From Spirochaetota bacterium (GTDB lineage: Bacteria > Spirochaetota > UBA4802 > UBA5550), in the NCBI GenBank assembly GCA_025457915.1, contig JALOTL010000001.1:62001-126000 (forward strand): a stretch of DNA of 64,000 nt. Reading direction: 5' to 3'. This document shows positions 16,985 through 25,896 of this stretch, one piece after another (the stretch's first letter is position 1; the number at the start of each line of letters is the position of its first letter). Below the pieces are notes generated by a model that did not search any database, had not been told where the DNA came from, and saw only the letters and a list, made by a program, of their open reading frames with translations. Both the position numbers and the translations under genes were made by a program.

Positions 16985-17794
16985 TCCCTTCCTTTTTGCT
17001 ATTTCCACCGACCTTCCTGTAATGATAGTTCCCCTGTCGTCCGACAGAAAGGGATCCCTGTATGGCACAGCCCTTTTATCCCCGGTAATTGACAGACTGT
17101 CTATCATTTCATATCCATGCAATGACCTCCCCTTTGAGGCCAGTGTGCCTTCCCTCTTGCCTCCTACTGAAGGGCCCTTCCAGAGATTGAAGCCCGCTTC
17201 AATCATGGCAGCCCGCGCCTGGATGGCGCTGGAATATGTCGTCAGGACCGCGTCATCCTCCATCGTGTGAAAAAGACGCGAAAAAAAATCCATCGTCCAG
17301 AGCTCCGGATTTTTCGCGGGTGAAAACGGATCATGGAATACCGCGTTGAATTTTTTCCCGCGATATTCAAGCAGGTATTTCCTGGCGTCCCCGAAAATTA
17401 TCTCGATGTCAATCCTGTCGCTGATGAATCGGCCTGTTTCAAAGGCTTTTTTTATTATCCCGCTCCATTCATCACGCCCGTCGCTGAAGCTGATTGAATT
17501 CAGATACTCCGCGTATCCCCTGTCTTTCTCCAGGGCCGTTATCTCCAGGCGGCCTTCTTTCCGTTTGAAGTATTCATACGCCAGGGCAAGCGAGTTGTAT
17601 CCGAGGCCGAAACCGACATCAAGCACCGAATGCGTCAATCCGCCGGAATTCAGTATTCCTGAGGGAAAAACATGCTTGAGAACGGCTTCCTCGTAGGCGC
17701 CGGATACCGAATGCATCGCCTCGCCGTATTCCAGGCAACTGAGAGTCATGCTCCCGTCGCCCGTTAATAAAATATCATACCCGTTTGCCGTCAT
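16979..17794 (-). CDS. MnmC1-type tRNA U34 methyltransferase
   Basis: 271 residues, class I SAM-dependent methyltransferase of the MnmC N-terminal type. Family marks: GEAMHSVSGAYEEA near residue 26, motif I VLDVGFGLGYNSLALAY (about 58-74), an acidic residue in ITALEKDRGY, and HDPFSPAKNPELWT (about 150), the counterpart of DGFAPAKNPEMW in MnmC. MnmC1 methylates nm5U34 to mnm5U34. It has no fused FAD oxidase domain (MnmC2). Location near mnmE supports this role. Convergent overlap with the 585-residue gene. Confidence 0.85.
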   Translation of the reverse strand: MTANGYDILLTGDGSMTLSCLEYGEAMHSVSGAYEEAVLKHVFPSGILNSGGLTHSVLDVGFGLGYNSLALAYEYFKRKEGRLEITALEKDRGYAEYLNSISFSDGRDEWSGIIKKAFETGRFISDRIDIEIIFGDARKYLLEYRGKKFNAVFHDPFSPAKNPELWTMDFFSRLFHTMEDDAVLTTYSSAIQARAAMIEAGFNLWKGPSVGGKREGTLASKGRSLHGYEMIDSLSITGDKRAVPYRDPFLSDDRGTIITGRSVEIAKRKGL

Positions 17795-17875
17795 GATTCC
17801 ATCCGGGAAAAAATTTATACTTGAATTAAATCATATATGGGGAAGATTTGATAAAAAAATCCCCCCGGACAGATA

Positions 17876-18814
17876 ATGAAAATATACCATAATATACCGG
17901 ACAACAAGAATTTATTTAAAAATCCGGTTGTTACCATCGGAAATTTCGACGGTGTGCACCTGGGCCACATAAAAATTTTTTCTACGATGCTGGACATCGC
18001 CAAAAAAAAATCAGGCGACCCCCTTGTGATTACCTTTTCCGCCCACCCGAGAAAAATACTGTCCCCCGAAATTAATATTAAAATATTGACCACCACCGAA
18101 GAAAAGGTGAACGCGATATTCAGGCTTGGAATAACCAACATCATACTCCTTCACTTTACGCGCGAAATGGCGGACATGACCGCCTATGATTTCTACAATG
18201 ATGTTCTTCTCACCAGGCTCGACATCAAGGACCTGGTGATAGGATACGACCACGCCTTCGGAAAAAACAGGGAGGGAAACCTGGATTTCCTGAGCCGGAT
18301 CGCGGCCAGGACCGGGATCGGCATAACCCGTGTTGAAGAGGAATTATTTGAATCCAGGCCCGTCTCCTCGACATGGCTGCGGAGCGAGATAGAAAAAGGC
18401 GACATGGCCACGGCGGCCGAACTCATGGGCAGAAATTACTCCATCAAGGGCACTGTCGTAAAGGGAGTCGGAAGGGGAAGGAACCTCGGCTTTCCGACCG
18501 CTAACATACAGGCAGACAGCCCGGATAAAATATTGCCGCGGGACGGGGTATACGCGGTCATCGTCATCCTCGACGATCGTTCGAGATACGGGGGCATGAT
18601 GAACATCGGAAAAAACCCCACCTTCTCCGGACAGGAAAGGAGCCTGGAGGTCAATGTATTCGAATTCAACGGGGACCTCTACGACAGGGAGATCACCGTG
18701 GAGTTCCTGGCCAGGATACGCGACGAAAAAAAATTCGGCTCGGCCGACGAGCTCGCAGGCCAGATGAGGCTTGACATGCTCACCGCGCAGAACATTATCA
18801 GCTGCAATGCATAA
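17876..18814 (+). CDS. ribF: Bifunctional riboflavin kinase/FAD synthetase
   Basis: 312 residues. N-terminal FAD synthetase with nucleotidyltransferase motif GNFDGVHLGH (about 22-31) and later STWLRSEIEKGD; C-terminal flavokinase with GTVVKGVGRGRNLGFPTANI (about 197-216) and GVYAV. It converts riboflavin to FMN and FAD, consistent with several flavoenzymes nearby. The 3' end overlaps the ogt start by 8 bp. Confidence 0.96.
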   Translation: MKIYHNIPDNKNLFKNPVVTIGNFDGVHLGHIKIFSTMLDIAKKKSGDPLVITFSAHPRKILSPEINIKILTTTEEKVNAIFRLGITNIILLHFTREMADMTAYDFYNDVLLTRLDIKDLVIGYDHAFGKNREGNLDFLSRIAARTGIGITRVEEELFESRPVSSTWLRSEIEKGDMATAAELMGRNYSIKGTVVKGVGRGRNLGFPTANIQADSPDKILPRDGVYAVIVILDDRSRYGGMMNIGKNPTFSGQERSLEVNVFEFNGDLYDREITVEFLARIRDEKKFGSADELAGQMRLDMLTAQNIISCNA

Positions 18815-19409
18815 ATATAAAAACATCGATCAATTCATCAATGAAGGATGTTCGGCTGAAAGCTACAATTCGCCTGTCGGCCTGATAAAACTCGTCGGGG
18901 ATGACGCCTCTCTGAAAGCTGTATTTTTCGAAGAGGAAACCGGGAAAAAAGCTTCTGAAAATAAACATGCTGGATCCGTCATGATATTGAATCAGGCAAG
19001 GAAATACCTGGACATCTATTTCAGCCCGCGGCCGAAAATAGAAATAAAAAAAATACGGGCCGCCGGAAACGGGTGTCTCCACTGCTCCTTTCTTTGCGGA
19101 AACGAAGGATTTGATATTGAGCTGGTTTTCGACCTTCTCTCTTTCACATCCAACGAGATCAGGGTATATTCAGCCCTGCTGAAAGTACCTGCAGGTAAAA
19201 CGGTCTCCTATAATGACCTGTCAAAAAAATCCGGGTTTCCTGGCGGAAGCAGGTTCATCGGGAATACAATGGCCAAAAATCCTTTTCCAGTTTTCATTCC
19301 ATGTCACAGGGTGATTAAATCAGACGGTTCCATCGGCGACTATACCGGCGGCGTGGATATTAAGCGTAAACTGCTTGAGCTTGAGGTCCCTGCTATTCCC
19401 ATTCAATAG
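18807..19409 (+). CDS. ogt: Methylated-DNA--protein-cysteine methyltransferase
   Basis: 200 residues from the ATG at 18807, which overlaps the ribF end; an earlier in-frame start at 18771 would run deeper into ribF. The active-site motif PCHRV (in VFIPCHRVIKSDGSIGDY) accepts alkyl groups from O6-alkylguanine in DNA. The helix-turn-helix region AGKTVSYNDLSKKSG is present. Residues 1-90 form the variable N-terminal domain. The gene ends inside the 3' end of the convergent guaA (17-bp overlap). Confidence 0.94.
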   Translation: MHKYKNIDQFINEGCSAESYNSPVGLIKLVGDDASLKAVFFEEETGKKASENKHAGSVMILNQARKYLDIYFSPRPKIEIKKIRAAGNGCLHCSFLCGNEGFDIELVFDLLSFTSNEIRVYSALLKVPAGKTVSYNDLSKKSGFPGGSRFIGNTMAKNPFPVFIPCHRVIKSDGSIGDYTGGVDIKRKLLELEVPAIPIQ

Positions 19410-20958
19410 TGCTGGGCGGTTTGGAGGATATGTCGTAAACCACCCTGTTGATTCCCTTGACTTCGTTTATGATCCTGTTTGATATTTTCCTGAGGAGATC
19501 CTCGGGAAGATATGCCCAGTCCGCAGTCATCGCGTCAACAGAAGTAACGCCCCTGATGGCGATGACGTTTTCATATGTCCGTTTGTCACCCATGACTCCT
19601 ACAGATTTTACCGGCAGGAAAACGGCGAATATCTGCCACAGCTTATCGTACAACCCGGCCTTTTTAATTTCCTCGATCAGTATGTCATCCGCCTCCTGGA
19701 GAATACGTATCCTCTCAGAGGTCACCTCGCCGATTATCCTGATTGCGAGACCCGGGCCCGGGAAGGGCTGCCTGTATACAAGCTCATCCGGAAGGCCGAG
19801 TGCCTTTCCGACCTCCCTTACCTCGTCCTTGAAAAGCTCCTTCAGCGGCTCGATCACCTTTCCGGATTTTATAAGCTTCAGGACCTCTGGAACCCTGTTA
19901 TGATGGCTCTTTATCGTATCGGAAGGGCCCTTGGTCGAAACGGATTCGATGACATCGGGATAGAGCGTACCCTGCGCGAGAAAATCGAATTTTCCTATCT
20001 TTTTCGCTTCCTCCATGAATACGCTGATGAACTCCCTTCCGATTATCTTTCTCTTCTGCTCGGGATTTTCCACCCCTTTAAGTTTTGAAATAAACCGTTT
20101 CGCAGAGTCAGCGTAAATGAGATTGAGATCCAGGTGCTTTTTAAACCGTTCAATGACCTTTACGTGTTCGTCCTTTCTTAAAACGCCGTTGTTGACAAAA
20201 ACGCAATAAAGCCTGTCGCCGATCGCCTTCTGAAGCAAAACGGCCGTCACCGAAGAATCGACCCCGCCCGACAGGCCCAGAAGCACCGTACCCTCCCCGA
20301 CCTGCCGCCTGATCGATTCTATCTCGGTTTTAATGAAGGACTTCATGTTCCACGTGGCTTCTATCCCGCATATCTCGAAGAGAAAATTTTTAAGCATCTT
20401 CATCCCGTTCCTGGTGTGGTACACCTCCGGATGGAACTGTACGCCGAAAATCTTTCTGTTGATATCCTGGACAGAGGCGATTTCGGAATTGTTTGAAGAG
20501 GCTATGACGTCGAAACCCTCCGGGGCATGGATCACCTTGTCGCCGTGGCTCATCCATACCTGCTCCCTGCTGGAAAGCCCCTTGAAGAGGGGCGAGGACC
20601 CCTTGATGTCGATGAACGCCCTTCCGTATTCCTTTGATGAGGCGCCCTCGCTCTTTCCCCTGAAGGCGTCGACCACGAGATACATCCCGTAGCAGATTCC
20701 CAGCACCGGCAATCCAAGTTCAAATATCTCCCGGGATATCCTCGGCGCCCCCTGTTCATAAAGCGAAGAGGGACCTCCCGAAAGAACCAGGGCCGCGGGT
20801 TTTCCTTTTTTTATTTCATCTATGGAATAATGATAAGGGATTATTTCTGCATAGACCTTCAGTTCCCTGATCCTTCGGGCAATCAGCTGTGTATACTGGG
20901 AGCCGAAGTCAAGGATGAACACCCTTTCCTTCGGAATTTCAATCTCGTGCCGTATCAT
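19393..20958 (-). CDS. guaA: GMP synthase (glutamine-hydrolysing)
   Basis: 521 residues. The class I glutamine amidotransferase domain has Cys in LGICYGMYLV and His/Glu in FHPEVYHT; the ATP pyrophosphatase domain has LGLSGGVDSSV (about residue 225); the C-terminal dimer domain contains RQPFPGPGLAIRI and ends SKPPSTIEWE. It converts XMP to GMP. It overlaps the upstream purE by 4 bp in a purine operon. Confidence 0.98.
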   Translation of the reverse strand: MIRHEIEIPKERVFILDFGSQYTQLIARRIRELKVYAEIIPYHYSIDEIKKGKPAALVLSGGPSSLYEQGAPRISREIFELGLPVLGICYGMYLVVDAFRGKSEGASSKEYGRAFIDIKGSSPLFKGLSSREQVWMSHGDKVIHAPEGFDVIASSNNSEIASVQDINRKIFGVQFHPEVYHTRNGMKMLKNFLFEICGIEATWNMKSFIKTEIESIRRQVGEGTVLLGLSGGVDSSVTAVLLQKAIGDRLYCVFVNNGVLRKDEHVKVIERFKKHLDLNLIYADSAKRFISKLKGVENPEQKRKIIGREFISVFMEEAKKIGKFDFLAQGTLYPDVIESVSTKGPSDTIKSHHNRVPEVLKLIKSGKVIEPLKELFKDEVREVGKALGLPDELVYRQPFPGPGLAIRIIGEVTSERIRILQEADDILIEEIKKAGLYDKLWQIFAVFLPVKSVGVMGDKRTYENVIAIRGVTSVDAMTADWAYLPEDLLRKISNRIINEVKGINRVVYDISSKPPSTIEWE

Positions 20959-21485
20959 TTCTGTTTTTCCAGATCCTTGATGTATTGCTTGTATCCGGAT
21001 GCATTGAGCTTCTGGTTTCTTGATTTGATCTTTTCCGAAACATTCTTCCTGAAATCCGAGAGTTTCTTTTCAATGGACGGATCTGCCAGCGAAAGTATTT
21101 CCAGGGCAAAAAGCGCCGCGTTCGAGCCGCCGGATTTTCCAGCAGGCATTGCTGCAACCGGCACGCCGGACGGCATCTGGATGATCGACAGTATGGAATC
21201 AAGCCCTCCCGCCACCTGCGTTTCGATCGGTATGCCGATTACGGGAAGGGTGGTATGCGCCGCCACAACGCCCGGAAGATGGGCAGCTCCGCCTGCCGCT
21301 GCGATTATTAACCTGATCCCCCTGTCCCTGGCAGTCGAGGCCCATTCCCTTGTCGCATCAGGCGACCTGTGAGCGGAAGATACTATTATCTCGAAATCCA
21401 CCCCGAAATCCTCGAGAATGCCGAAACAATCCTGTATTTTTGGAAGATCCGAGTCGCTGCCCAGAATTATACCGACTAAAGCCAT
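20955..21485 (-). CDS. purE: 5-(carboxyamino)imidazole ribonucleotide mutase PurE
   Basis: 176 residues, class I PurE. It starts VGIILGSDSDLPKIQ and contains the active-site SAHRSPDAT and the AGGAAHLPGVVAAHTTLPVI loop. It moves the carboxylate from N5-CAIR to CAIR in purine synthesis. No purK is beside it. AAGGGGG precedes the ATG. Overlaps guaA by 4 bp. The last 30 residues are a lysine-rich extension beyond the core. Confidence 0.96.
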   Translation of the reverse strand: MALVGIILGSDSDLPKIQDCFGILEDFGVDFEIIVSSAHRSPDATREWASTARDRGIRLIIAAAGGAAHLPGVVAAHTTLPVIGIPIETQVAGGLDSILSIIQMPSGVPVAAMPAGKSGGSNAALFALEILSLADPSIEKKLSDFRKNVSEKIKSRNQKLNASGYKQYIKDLEKQK

Positions 21486-21509
21486 CGATTCCCCCTTTTT
21501 TGAGAATCT

Positions 21510-21539
21510 TTATCAGACCTTCGTTTATTTATTTGTCAA
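21510..21539 (-). promoter_or_regulatory. Possible purE-guaA promoter
   Basis: On the minus strand, TTGACA (21534-21539), an 18-bp spacer, and TGATAA (21510-21515), 25 bp before the purE start. The -35 is perfect and the -10 moderate. Confidence 0.5.
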
Positions 21540-21829
21540 TAATGAATTGAATCGGACCGAATTATTTTACATGGGGTACATAAGTGACCCCTGCATAAAA
21601 ATGGATCCATAATCCTCCGGGATTGCAACCGGTAAAAACAGCTGCTGAATATAATTTAAGATGTTTATGATTTATAAACGATGTTTACATATAATATATT
21701 CTTGACTTGGCGACAAGCTTCTGACTCTATAGGAGAAACCGGATAGGCTGTCTCCTGCATGGATTCGGATTTATTTGCGGAAAAGTTTCATTTGCCTTTT
21801 TCCATAATTAAAGTAAAAACAGAAAGCTT
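21540..21829. promoter_or_regulatory. Divergent intergenic region with hairpin
   Basis: No gene seen. On the plus strand there is TTGACT at about 21702 followed by TCTATA 18 bp later, then a hairpin AGGAGA (21731-21736) / TCTCCT (21751-21756) about 75 bp before the TPR gene. It could be that gene's promoter and structured leader. No purine riboswitch signature was found toward purE. Confidence 0.35.
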
Positions 21830-23179
21830 ATGAATTATTTGTTAATAATCATTCTTACCGTCTTTCTTCTGATATTCCTGTTTTTTATTAAGTCTCTATC
21901 GCTGCCCTCTCAGATAAAAAAAGCCGAGGAATATTTCGACGCCGGGGACATTACGAAAGCCGGCGAAATAGTCAAAAAAATTCTGGACAGGAAAAAGGAT
22001 TATGTCCCCGCCTGCTATCTCAGGGCGAAAATCCTCATGAACCGGGGACAGTTCCTTCATGCCATTTCAGAGTTCAACGGGGTCCTGGCGCTTCAAAATT
22101 TTGCAAAGTACATCAACGAGCTTGAGATCCATAATTTCCTTGCGCAGCTTTACAACGATACCCAGAATTACCAGAAGGAGATCGAGGAATACAGGATCAT
22201 TCTCACATTCAACCCCGATGACCTGAACGCGAACTACAGGCTCGGCCACGCGTTATATAAAAAAAAGGAATATAAAAAAGCAAAAGAGCATCTTACGAAG
22301 GTCATTCTGCTCGATTCCGGAAAGGTCGACTGCTATACTCCGCTGGGCATATCATGTTTTAATATTTCGGACTACGAAAAAGCCGAGGAATACCTTCTCA
22401 CTGCAATGAAGCAGGAAGGGGACCATTCTGAAATAGAGTACCACCTTGGAATAATCTATAAAATGAAAAAGGACTATGATAGCGCGACTTCCATGTTTGA
22501 CAATTCAAGGAAAAGCAAGAAATACCTGACGAAAAGCCTCTTTGCCCTTGGAGAAATATTTTACGACAGGGAACAATACGATGATGCAATTTCGCTGCTT
22601 GAACAGGGACTCGGCGGTCTCAAGGAAAAAACCGAGGAATCCTATGCATACCGCTACCTTCTCGCGGAATGCTACGAGCTTGAAAACAAGATAAAGGAAG
22701 CGGTCCATCACTGGGAAAAAATATTCCTTGATAACCCGGGATTCAGGAGCACAAAAATGAAGCTGGAATCCTACAAGGACATCCTGAGCAACAGCAACCT
22801 GATGACCCTTTTCCAGTCTTCAATCGAGGAGCTTCAGCCGCTGATAGTGGAGCTCATCTCAAACCTTAATTTCAACATCATATCAAAAGAAAAAGTCAAC
22901 GCCAATGAATTCCAATACAAGGCCTACAATATCAAGAGGATAAACGATCCGCCCATACTGATTTATTTCAACAGGACCACCAGGGAAATAACCGAGGGGC
23001 AGATAATAGAATTCGATAAAAGGATGGCCGATGAAAAATGCAAAAACGGCATCTATATAACCTCTTCCAGGTTCAGCATCAGGGCAAAGTCGAGCGCCCA
23101 GTCAAAATTGATCGACATTTACGATTCTGAATACGTTAATAAAATCGTAGAAAAAATTCAGGCCAGAAAAAGAAAATAG
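21830..23179 (+). CDS. Membrane-anchored TPR protein with Mrr-like C-terminal domain
   Basis: 449 residues. An N-terminal TM (about 2-18, LLIIILTVFLLIFLFFI) is followed by about 8 tetratricopeptide-type repeats (about 28-320; for example DDLNANYRLGHALYKKKEYK). The last 115 residues (LNFNIISKEKVNANEFQYKA through YITSSRFSIRAKSSAQSKLI) have the layout of an Mrr/restriction-endonuclease-like fold, where the last part resembles the usual fVTTs-F--A---A------L-D pattern. The expected D...QxK catalytic set is not evident (YFNR stands where QxK is expected), so nuclease activity is unlikely. No restriction-modification genes are nearby. Confidence 0.72.
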   Translation: MNYLLIIILTVFLLIFLFFIKSLSLPSQIKKAEEYFDAGDITKAGEIVKKILDRKKDYVPACYLRAKILMNRGQFLHAISEFNGVLALQNFAKYINELEIHNFLAQLYNDTQNYQKEIEEYRIILTFNPDDLNANYRLGHALYKKKEYKKAKEHLTKVILLDSGKVDCYTPLGISCFNISDYEKAEEYLLTAMKQEGDHSEIEYHLGIIYKMKKDYDSATSMFDNSRKSKKYLTKSLFALGEIFYDREQYDDAISLLEQGLGGLKEKTEESYAYRYLLAECYELENKIKEAVHHWEKIFLDNPGFRSTKMKLESYKDILSNSNLMTLFQSSIEELQPLIVELISNLNFNIISKEKVNANEFQYKAYNIKRINDPPILIYFNRTTREITEGQIIEFDKRMADEKCKNGIYITSSRFSIRAKSSAQSKLIDIYDSEYVNKIVEKIQARKRK

Positions 23180-23187
23180 GTTCCCCA

Positions 23188-24204
23188 ATGCCATCGATGA
23201 GATTCTTCTCCCTTCTCGCAATCACTTGCGTTATCACCTCATGCGGCAACCCGGAAAAAAAGCTGCAGTCCCTTGCGGAAAAATACGCCGCGGGCGACAA
23301 ATCAGCCGCGGAAAAAATTTCCGGCGCCTTCATCAACGCTGTAAGCGAAGTCGGATTTTCATCAGACGGGCTGATTTCCAATGAAAGGATCCTCTACTAC
23401 AGGTCCGACACGAACATGAGCGTTGTTTATCCCGAAAAGAAAAAACTTGTAATGGACAACATAGACTCTTCAGCGTTTGAGTATGAAAATGGCGTGTTCG
23501 CTGAAAATTCAGGCCGCTTCCTGATGATAAACGATTTGAACAGGAGCATCAAAAAAGAAATAGAGGCCGAAAACGATAAAACGCCGATAAGATCCATGCT
23601 GATAGCCGGGGACACGGTAATCTATTACTCGGGTGCAAGGCTGTACTCCGTTGATCTGGCGTCCGGCAAAAAGGATCTGTACTTGAAAAATGATTTTCCG
23701 GCTCCCTATCCAAAATACTACTCGGTCAAATTGACGCGGTCAGAAAAAAAAATCTGCCTGCTTGCAGGTTCGGCCGGATCGTATAACCTGAGCGTGATCG
23801 ATACGGATTCGAAATCCGCGCCGATAAAAAACATCCCGGCGTCATCATCAAAAATGCTTCTCCAGGGAAAATATCTGTATTATATCGCCGGTGGGACCGC
23901 CGCATGGGAGCTGGTCAAGATGGACACCTCTGCCAGGACAAAAACCGTGGTGTCCAGGTTCAATGATCTTTCAGACATCGAACTTTACGGCGGCTGTTGC
24001 CTGTTCGAAAACACCAGGGGCCTGTGGTCATGCAATTACGAGGGGAAAAAAATCATTATCCCCTTCGGCTATCAGCTGTTTGGAAAAGTCAACGGGAAGG
24101 CGCTGCTTAAATACGGGTCGCGCGTTTATATTGCAGACGCCGGCCAGGTTTTTGAAAAAGCGGTACAGCTGAAGGAAAAAGTCCCCGGGCTTTTCTCCGA
24201 ATAA
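23188..24204 (+). CDS. Predicted lipoprotein, beta-propeller-like
   Basis: 338 residues (335 if the in-frame ATG at 23197 is used, which gives a more typical MRFF signal start). Lipobox ITSC is followed by GNPEKK. The mature protein has repeated YY/SVDL-type strands (ARLYSVDLASGKKDLY, KYLYYIAGGTAAWELVKMDT) similar to DUF5050/propeller-like repeats. No catalytic motif is evident. It starts 8 bp after the TPR gene and is likely cotranscribed. Confidence 0.7.
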   Translation: MPSMRFFSLLAITCVITSCGNPEKKLQSLAEKYAAGDKSAAEKISGAFINAVSEVGFSSDGLISNERILYYRSDTNMSVVYPEKKKLVMDNIDSSAFEYENGVFAENSGRFLMINDLNRSIKKEIEAENDKTPIRSMLIAGDTVIYYSGARLYSVDLASGKKDLYLKNDFPAPYPKYYSVKLTRSEKKICLLAGSAGSYNLSVIDTDSKSAPIKNIPASSSKMLLQGKYLYYIAGGTAAWELVKMDTSARTKTVVSRFNDLSDIELYGGCCLFENTRGLWSCNYEGKKIIIPFGYQLFGKVNGKALLKYGSRVYIADAGQVFEKAVQLKEKVPGLFSE

Positions 24205-24213
24205 CGGAACGGC

Positions 24214-24756
24214 TCATTCCCGGTTTGTAAATCCGATTCTTATTACCCCGTTTTTTTTCAAAATGGTTTTTTCTTTACCGTCGGATATCTCGGCGATTAC
24301 CGTAAAAGGAATATCTCCGGACACCGGTTCCGGATTGAATCTTTTCGCAAGGATGGCGCCATGAAAGAATTCAAGAAGGCTTCCCAGAAGCGAAAAACCG
24401 CTGATGCGGGATCCATGGTTCATCAGGCAGACTGAAATATTATTTATATCGATCCTCTCGGCGGGAATTTTCTTTCCTCCGGAAGCGGCGAACCACACCC
24501 TGATACAGCTTCGTTCAACCCGGCGGTTTATTTCAAGGCTGAAGCATACCGTGTCGCCGGAAAAGTATATGCTGTTGAAAACATCCTTGAACCTGTTGTT
24601 CCCGTTCGTTAATTTAAAAGAAAAATCGGTCTTTTTTTCCAATACAACGCCGTCTTCATCAAGGCTTGATCCGGTTTCGAATGATTTAACTTCTGTCCTG
24701 TCTGAGCAGCCGGTAATTAATATGATTATGACAAAAATAAACTTACGCCTCATCAA
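24214..24756 (-). CDS. Predicted lipoprotein of unknown function
   Basis: 180 residues with signal peptide MMRRKFIFVIIILITGC and lipobox ITGC. The mature part looks beta-rich, an immunoglobulin-like layout (FSLEINRRVERSCIRVWFAA). No family recognised. It overlaps the upstream gene on the same strand by 14 bp and ends 9 bp from the convergent lipoprotein. Confidence 0.7.
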   Translation of the reverse strand: MMRRKFIFVIIILITGCSDRTEVKSFETGSSLDEDGVVLEKKTDFSFKLTNGNNRFKDVFNSIYFSGDTVCFSLEINRRVERSCIRVWFAASGGKKIPAERIDINNISVCLMNHGSRISGFSLLGSLLEFFHGAILAKRFNPEPVSGDIPFTVIAEISDGKEKTILKKNGVIRIGFTNRE

Positions 24757-25693
24757 TGATAAACCTCCGCCAGCCCTTCAGCGCCAGATCATCGTCCTGG
24801 TACAGCGCATACCGGCTGAAATATTTTCTCAGTCGCTCTCTATATGATGGCGTTAATACAAGACCCTGGTCCGTGTATTCAAGCTCATCAGAAAAAATCT
24901 CCCCGATAGAACCTGGACCAAGAATCCCATCCACGTTTTTATAAAATGAATAAATATAGAGGAAAGCCGGCTCAAAAACGGATACGGCTTCCTCAATCTG
25001 ATCATATGAGGGACAGGGTATATTCAGACATCCGGTGAAATAATCATAAACCACGAAGGGATAGATGTCCGTGGAAATTTTAAACATGTCGCTTCCCAGA
25101 AAATCGGACAGTTTTTTAGATGTTTCGCGGGCCTTAATGTCTTCGAATACGGCGAATGAATAAAAAAAACCCTCCGAATCAACCCTGTTCGCGTCCATCA
25201 GCCTTAAAGTGTTGAGCTCGCTCCTGCCTGGATGCTGCGTAACGGTACCGGGTATCAACCGTGATTTAAAATAAATTCTGTCGGTAAAATATGAAGGATA
25301 AAATTCGGTACCTCCCTTTTCTATTATGGTTGAAGAATCGCCTCCGAACTTTATATCTATTTTAAACATGTGCGTAAATTCCAAGGCCCTTCCTCTGACG
25401 GATTTAATGAACTGAAAAAAATGCTGGTCAGACGGGGGGATCCTTCGCTCAAGCAGTTTTGATTTGAAAAGGAATTCAGGGATAAATGGGGACATTTTTT
25501 CGACTATGCCGGCAGATGACCGGTAATCGAGCTCGTTTACCGAAATCTTCGGGATGTCGATTCTTCCGTCAATTTTAATGAATTCATTTTGTATGATATT
25601 AAGATATATATCGCCCGTTTTATTTTTTTCCCGGGGAGATATTGAATCCAGGATTTTCTGAATCTTGCTGACAGCGTCCAATTCGCGCACCAT
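24743..25693 (-). CDS. Hypothetical protein, 316 residues
   Basis: No signal peptide or membrane helix. Mixed alpha/beta composition with aromatic-rich segments (GTEFYPSYFTDRIYFKSRL; FVVYDYFTGCLNIPCPSYDQ). I do not recognise a family. It has a strong promoter of its own (25711-25739, minus) and is divergent from cheD, with a 14-bp perfect palindrome between the two promoters. Downstream it overlaps a lipoprotein gene by 14 bp. Confidence 0.7.
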   Translation of the reverse strand: MVRELDAVSKIQKILDSISPREKNKTGDIYLNIIQNEFIKIDGRIDIPKISVNELDYRSSAGIVEKMSPFIPEFLFKSKLLERRIPPSDQHFFQFIKSVRGRALEFTHMFKIDIKFGGDSSTIIEKGGTEFYPSYFTDRIYFKSRLIPGTVTQHPGRSELNTLRLMDANRVDSEGFFYSFAVFEDIKARETSKKLSDFLGSDMFKISTDIYPFVVYDYFTGCLNIPCPSYDQIEEAVSVFEPAFLYIYSFYKNVDGILGPGSIGEIFSDELEYTDQGLVLTPSYRERLRKYFSRYALYQDDDLALKGWRRFIIDEA

Positions 25694-25710
25694 GATGAAT
25701 TTTTCTATGA

Positions 25711-25739
25711 ATAATATTATTAAAACACGGACGGGTCAA
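25711..25739 (-). promoter_or_regulatory. Promoter of the 316-residue unknown gene
   Basis: Minus strand: TTGACC (25734-25739), 17-bp spacer, TATTAT (25711-25716), 18 bp before the gene start at 25693. Confidence 0.7.
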
Positions 25740-25808
25740 GAAATTTTAAAGAGACGTAAATCATCTTCAAGGCAGGAATTGCTGCACATTATTCCCGGGC
25801 TTTATTCA

Positions 25809-25822
25809 AGTACGGCCGTACT
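25809..25822. promoter_or_regulatory. Perfect palindrome between divergent promoters (candidate operator)
   Basis: AGTACGGCCGTACT is an exact 14-bp palindrome. It sits 17 bp upstream of the cheD -35 and about 70 bp upstream of the opposing promoter, a position suited to one regulator controlling both. Palindromes of this GC content stand out in an AT-rich gap. Confidence 0.5.
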
Positions 25823-25839
25823 GCAATGTTCTATTAGCC

Positions 25840-25869
25840 TTGACAAAGAAGCTTACGCGATATTATATT
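25840..25869 (+). promoter_or_regulatory. Promoter of cheD
   Basis: Perfect TTGACA (25840-25845), an 18-bp spacer, and TATATT (25864-25869), 27 bp before the cheD ATG. The leader is short and no strong Shine-Dalgarno is seen. Confidence 0.7.
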
Positions 25870-25896
25870 GTTTAACTACAATATTAATAATTTTCT

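Noticed and set aside
21486-21829. Purine riboswitch for purE-guaA
   Set aside because: No conserved three-way-junction motifs between the promoter and the start, which are only about 25 bp apart.
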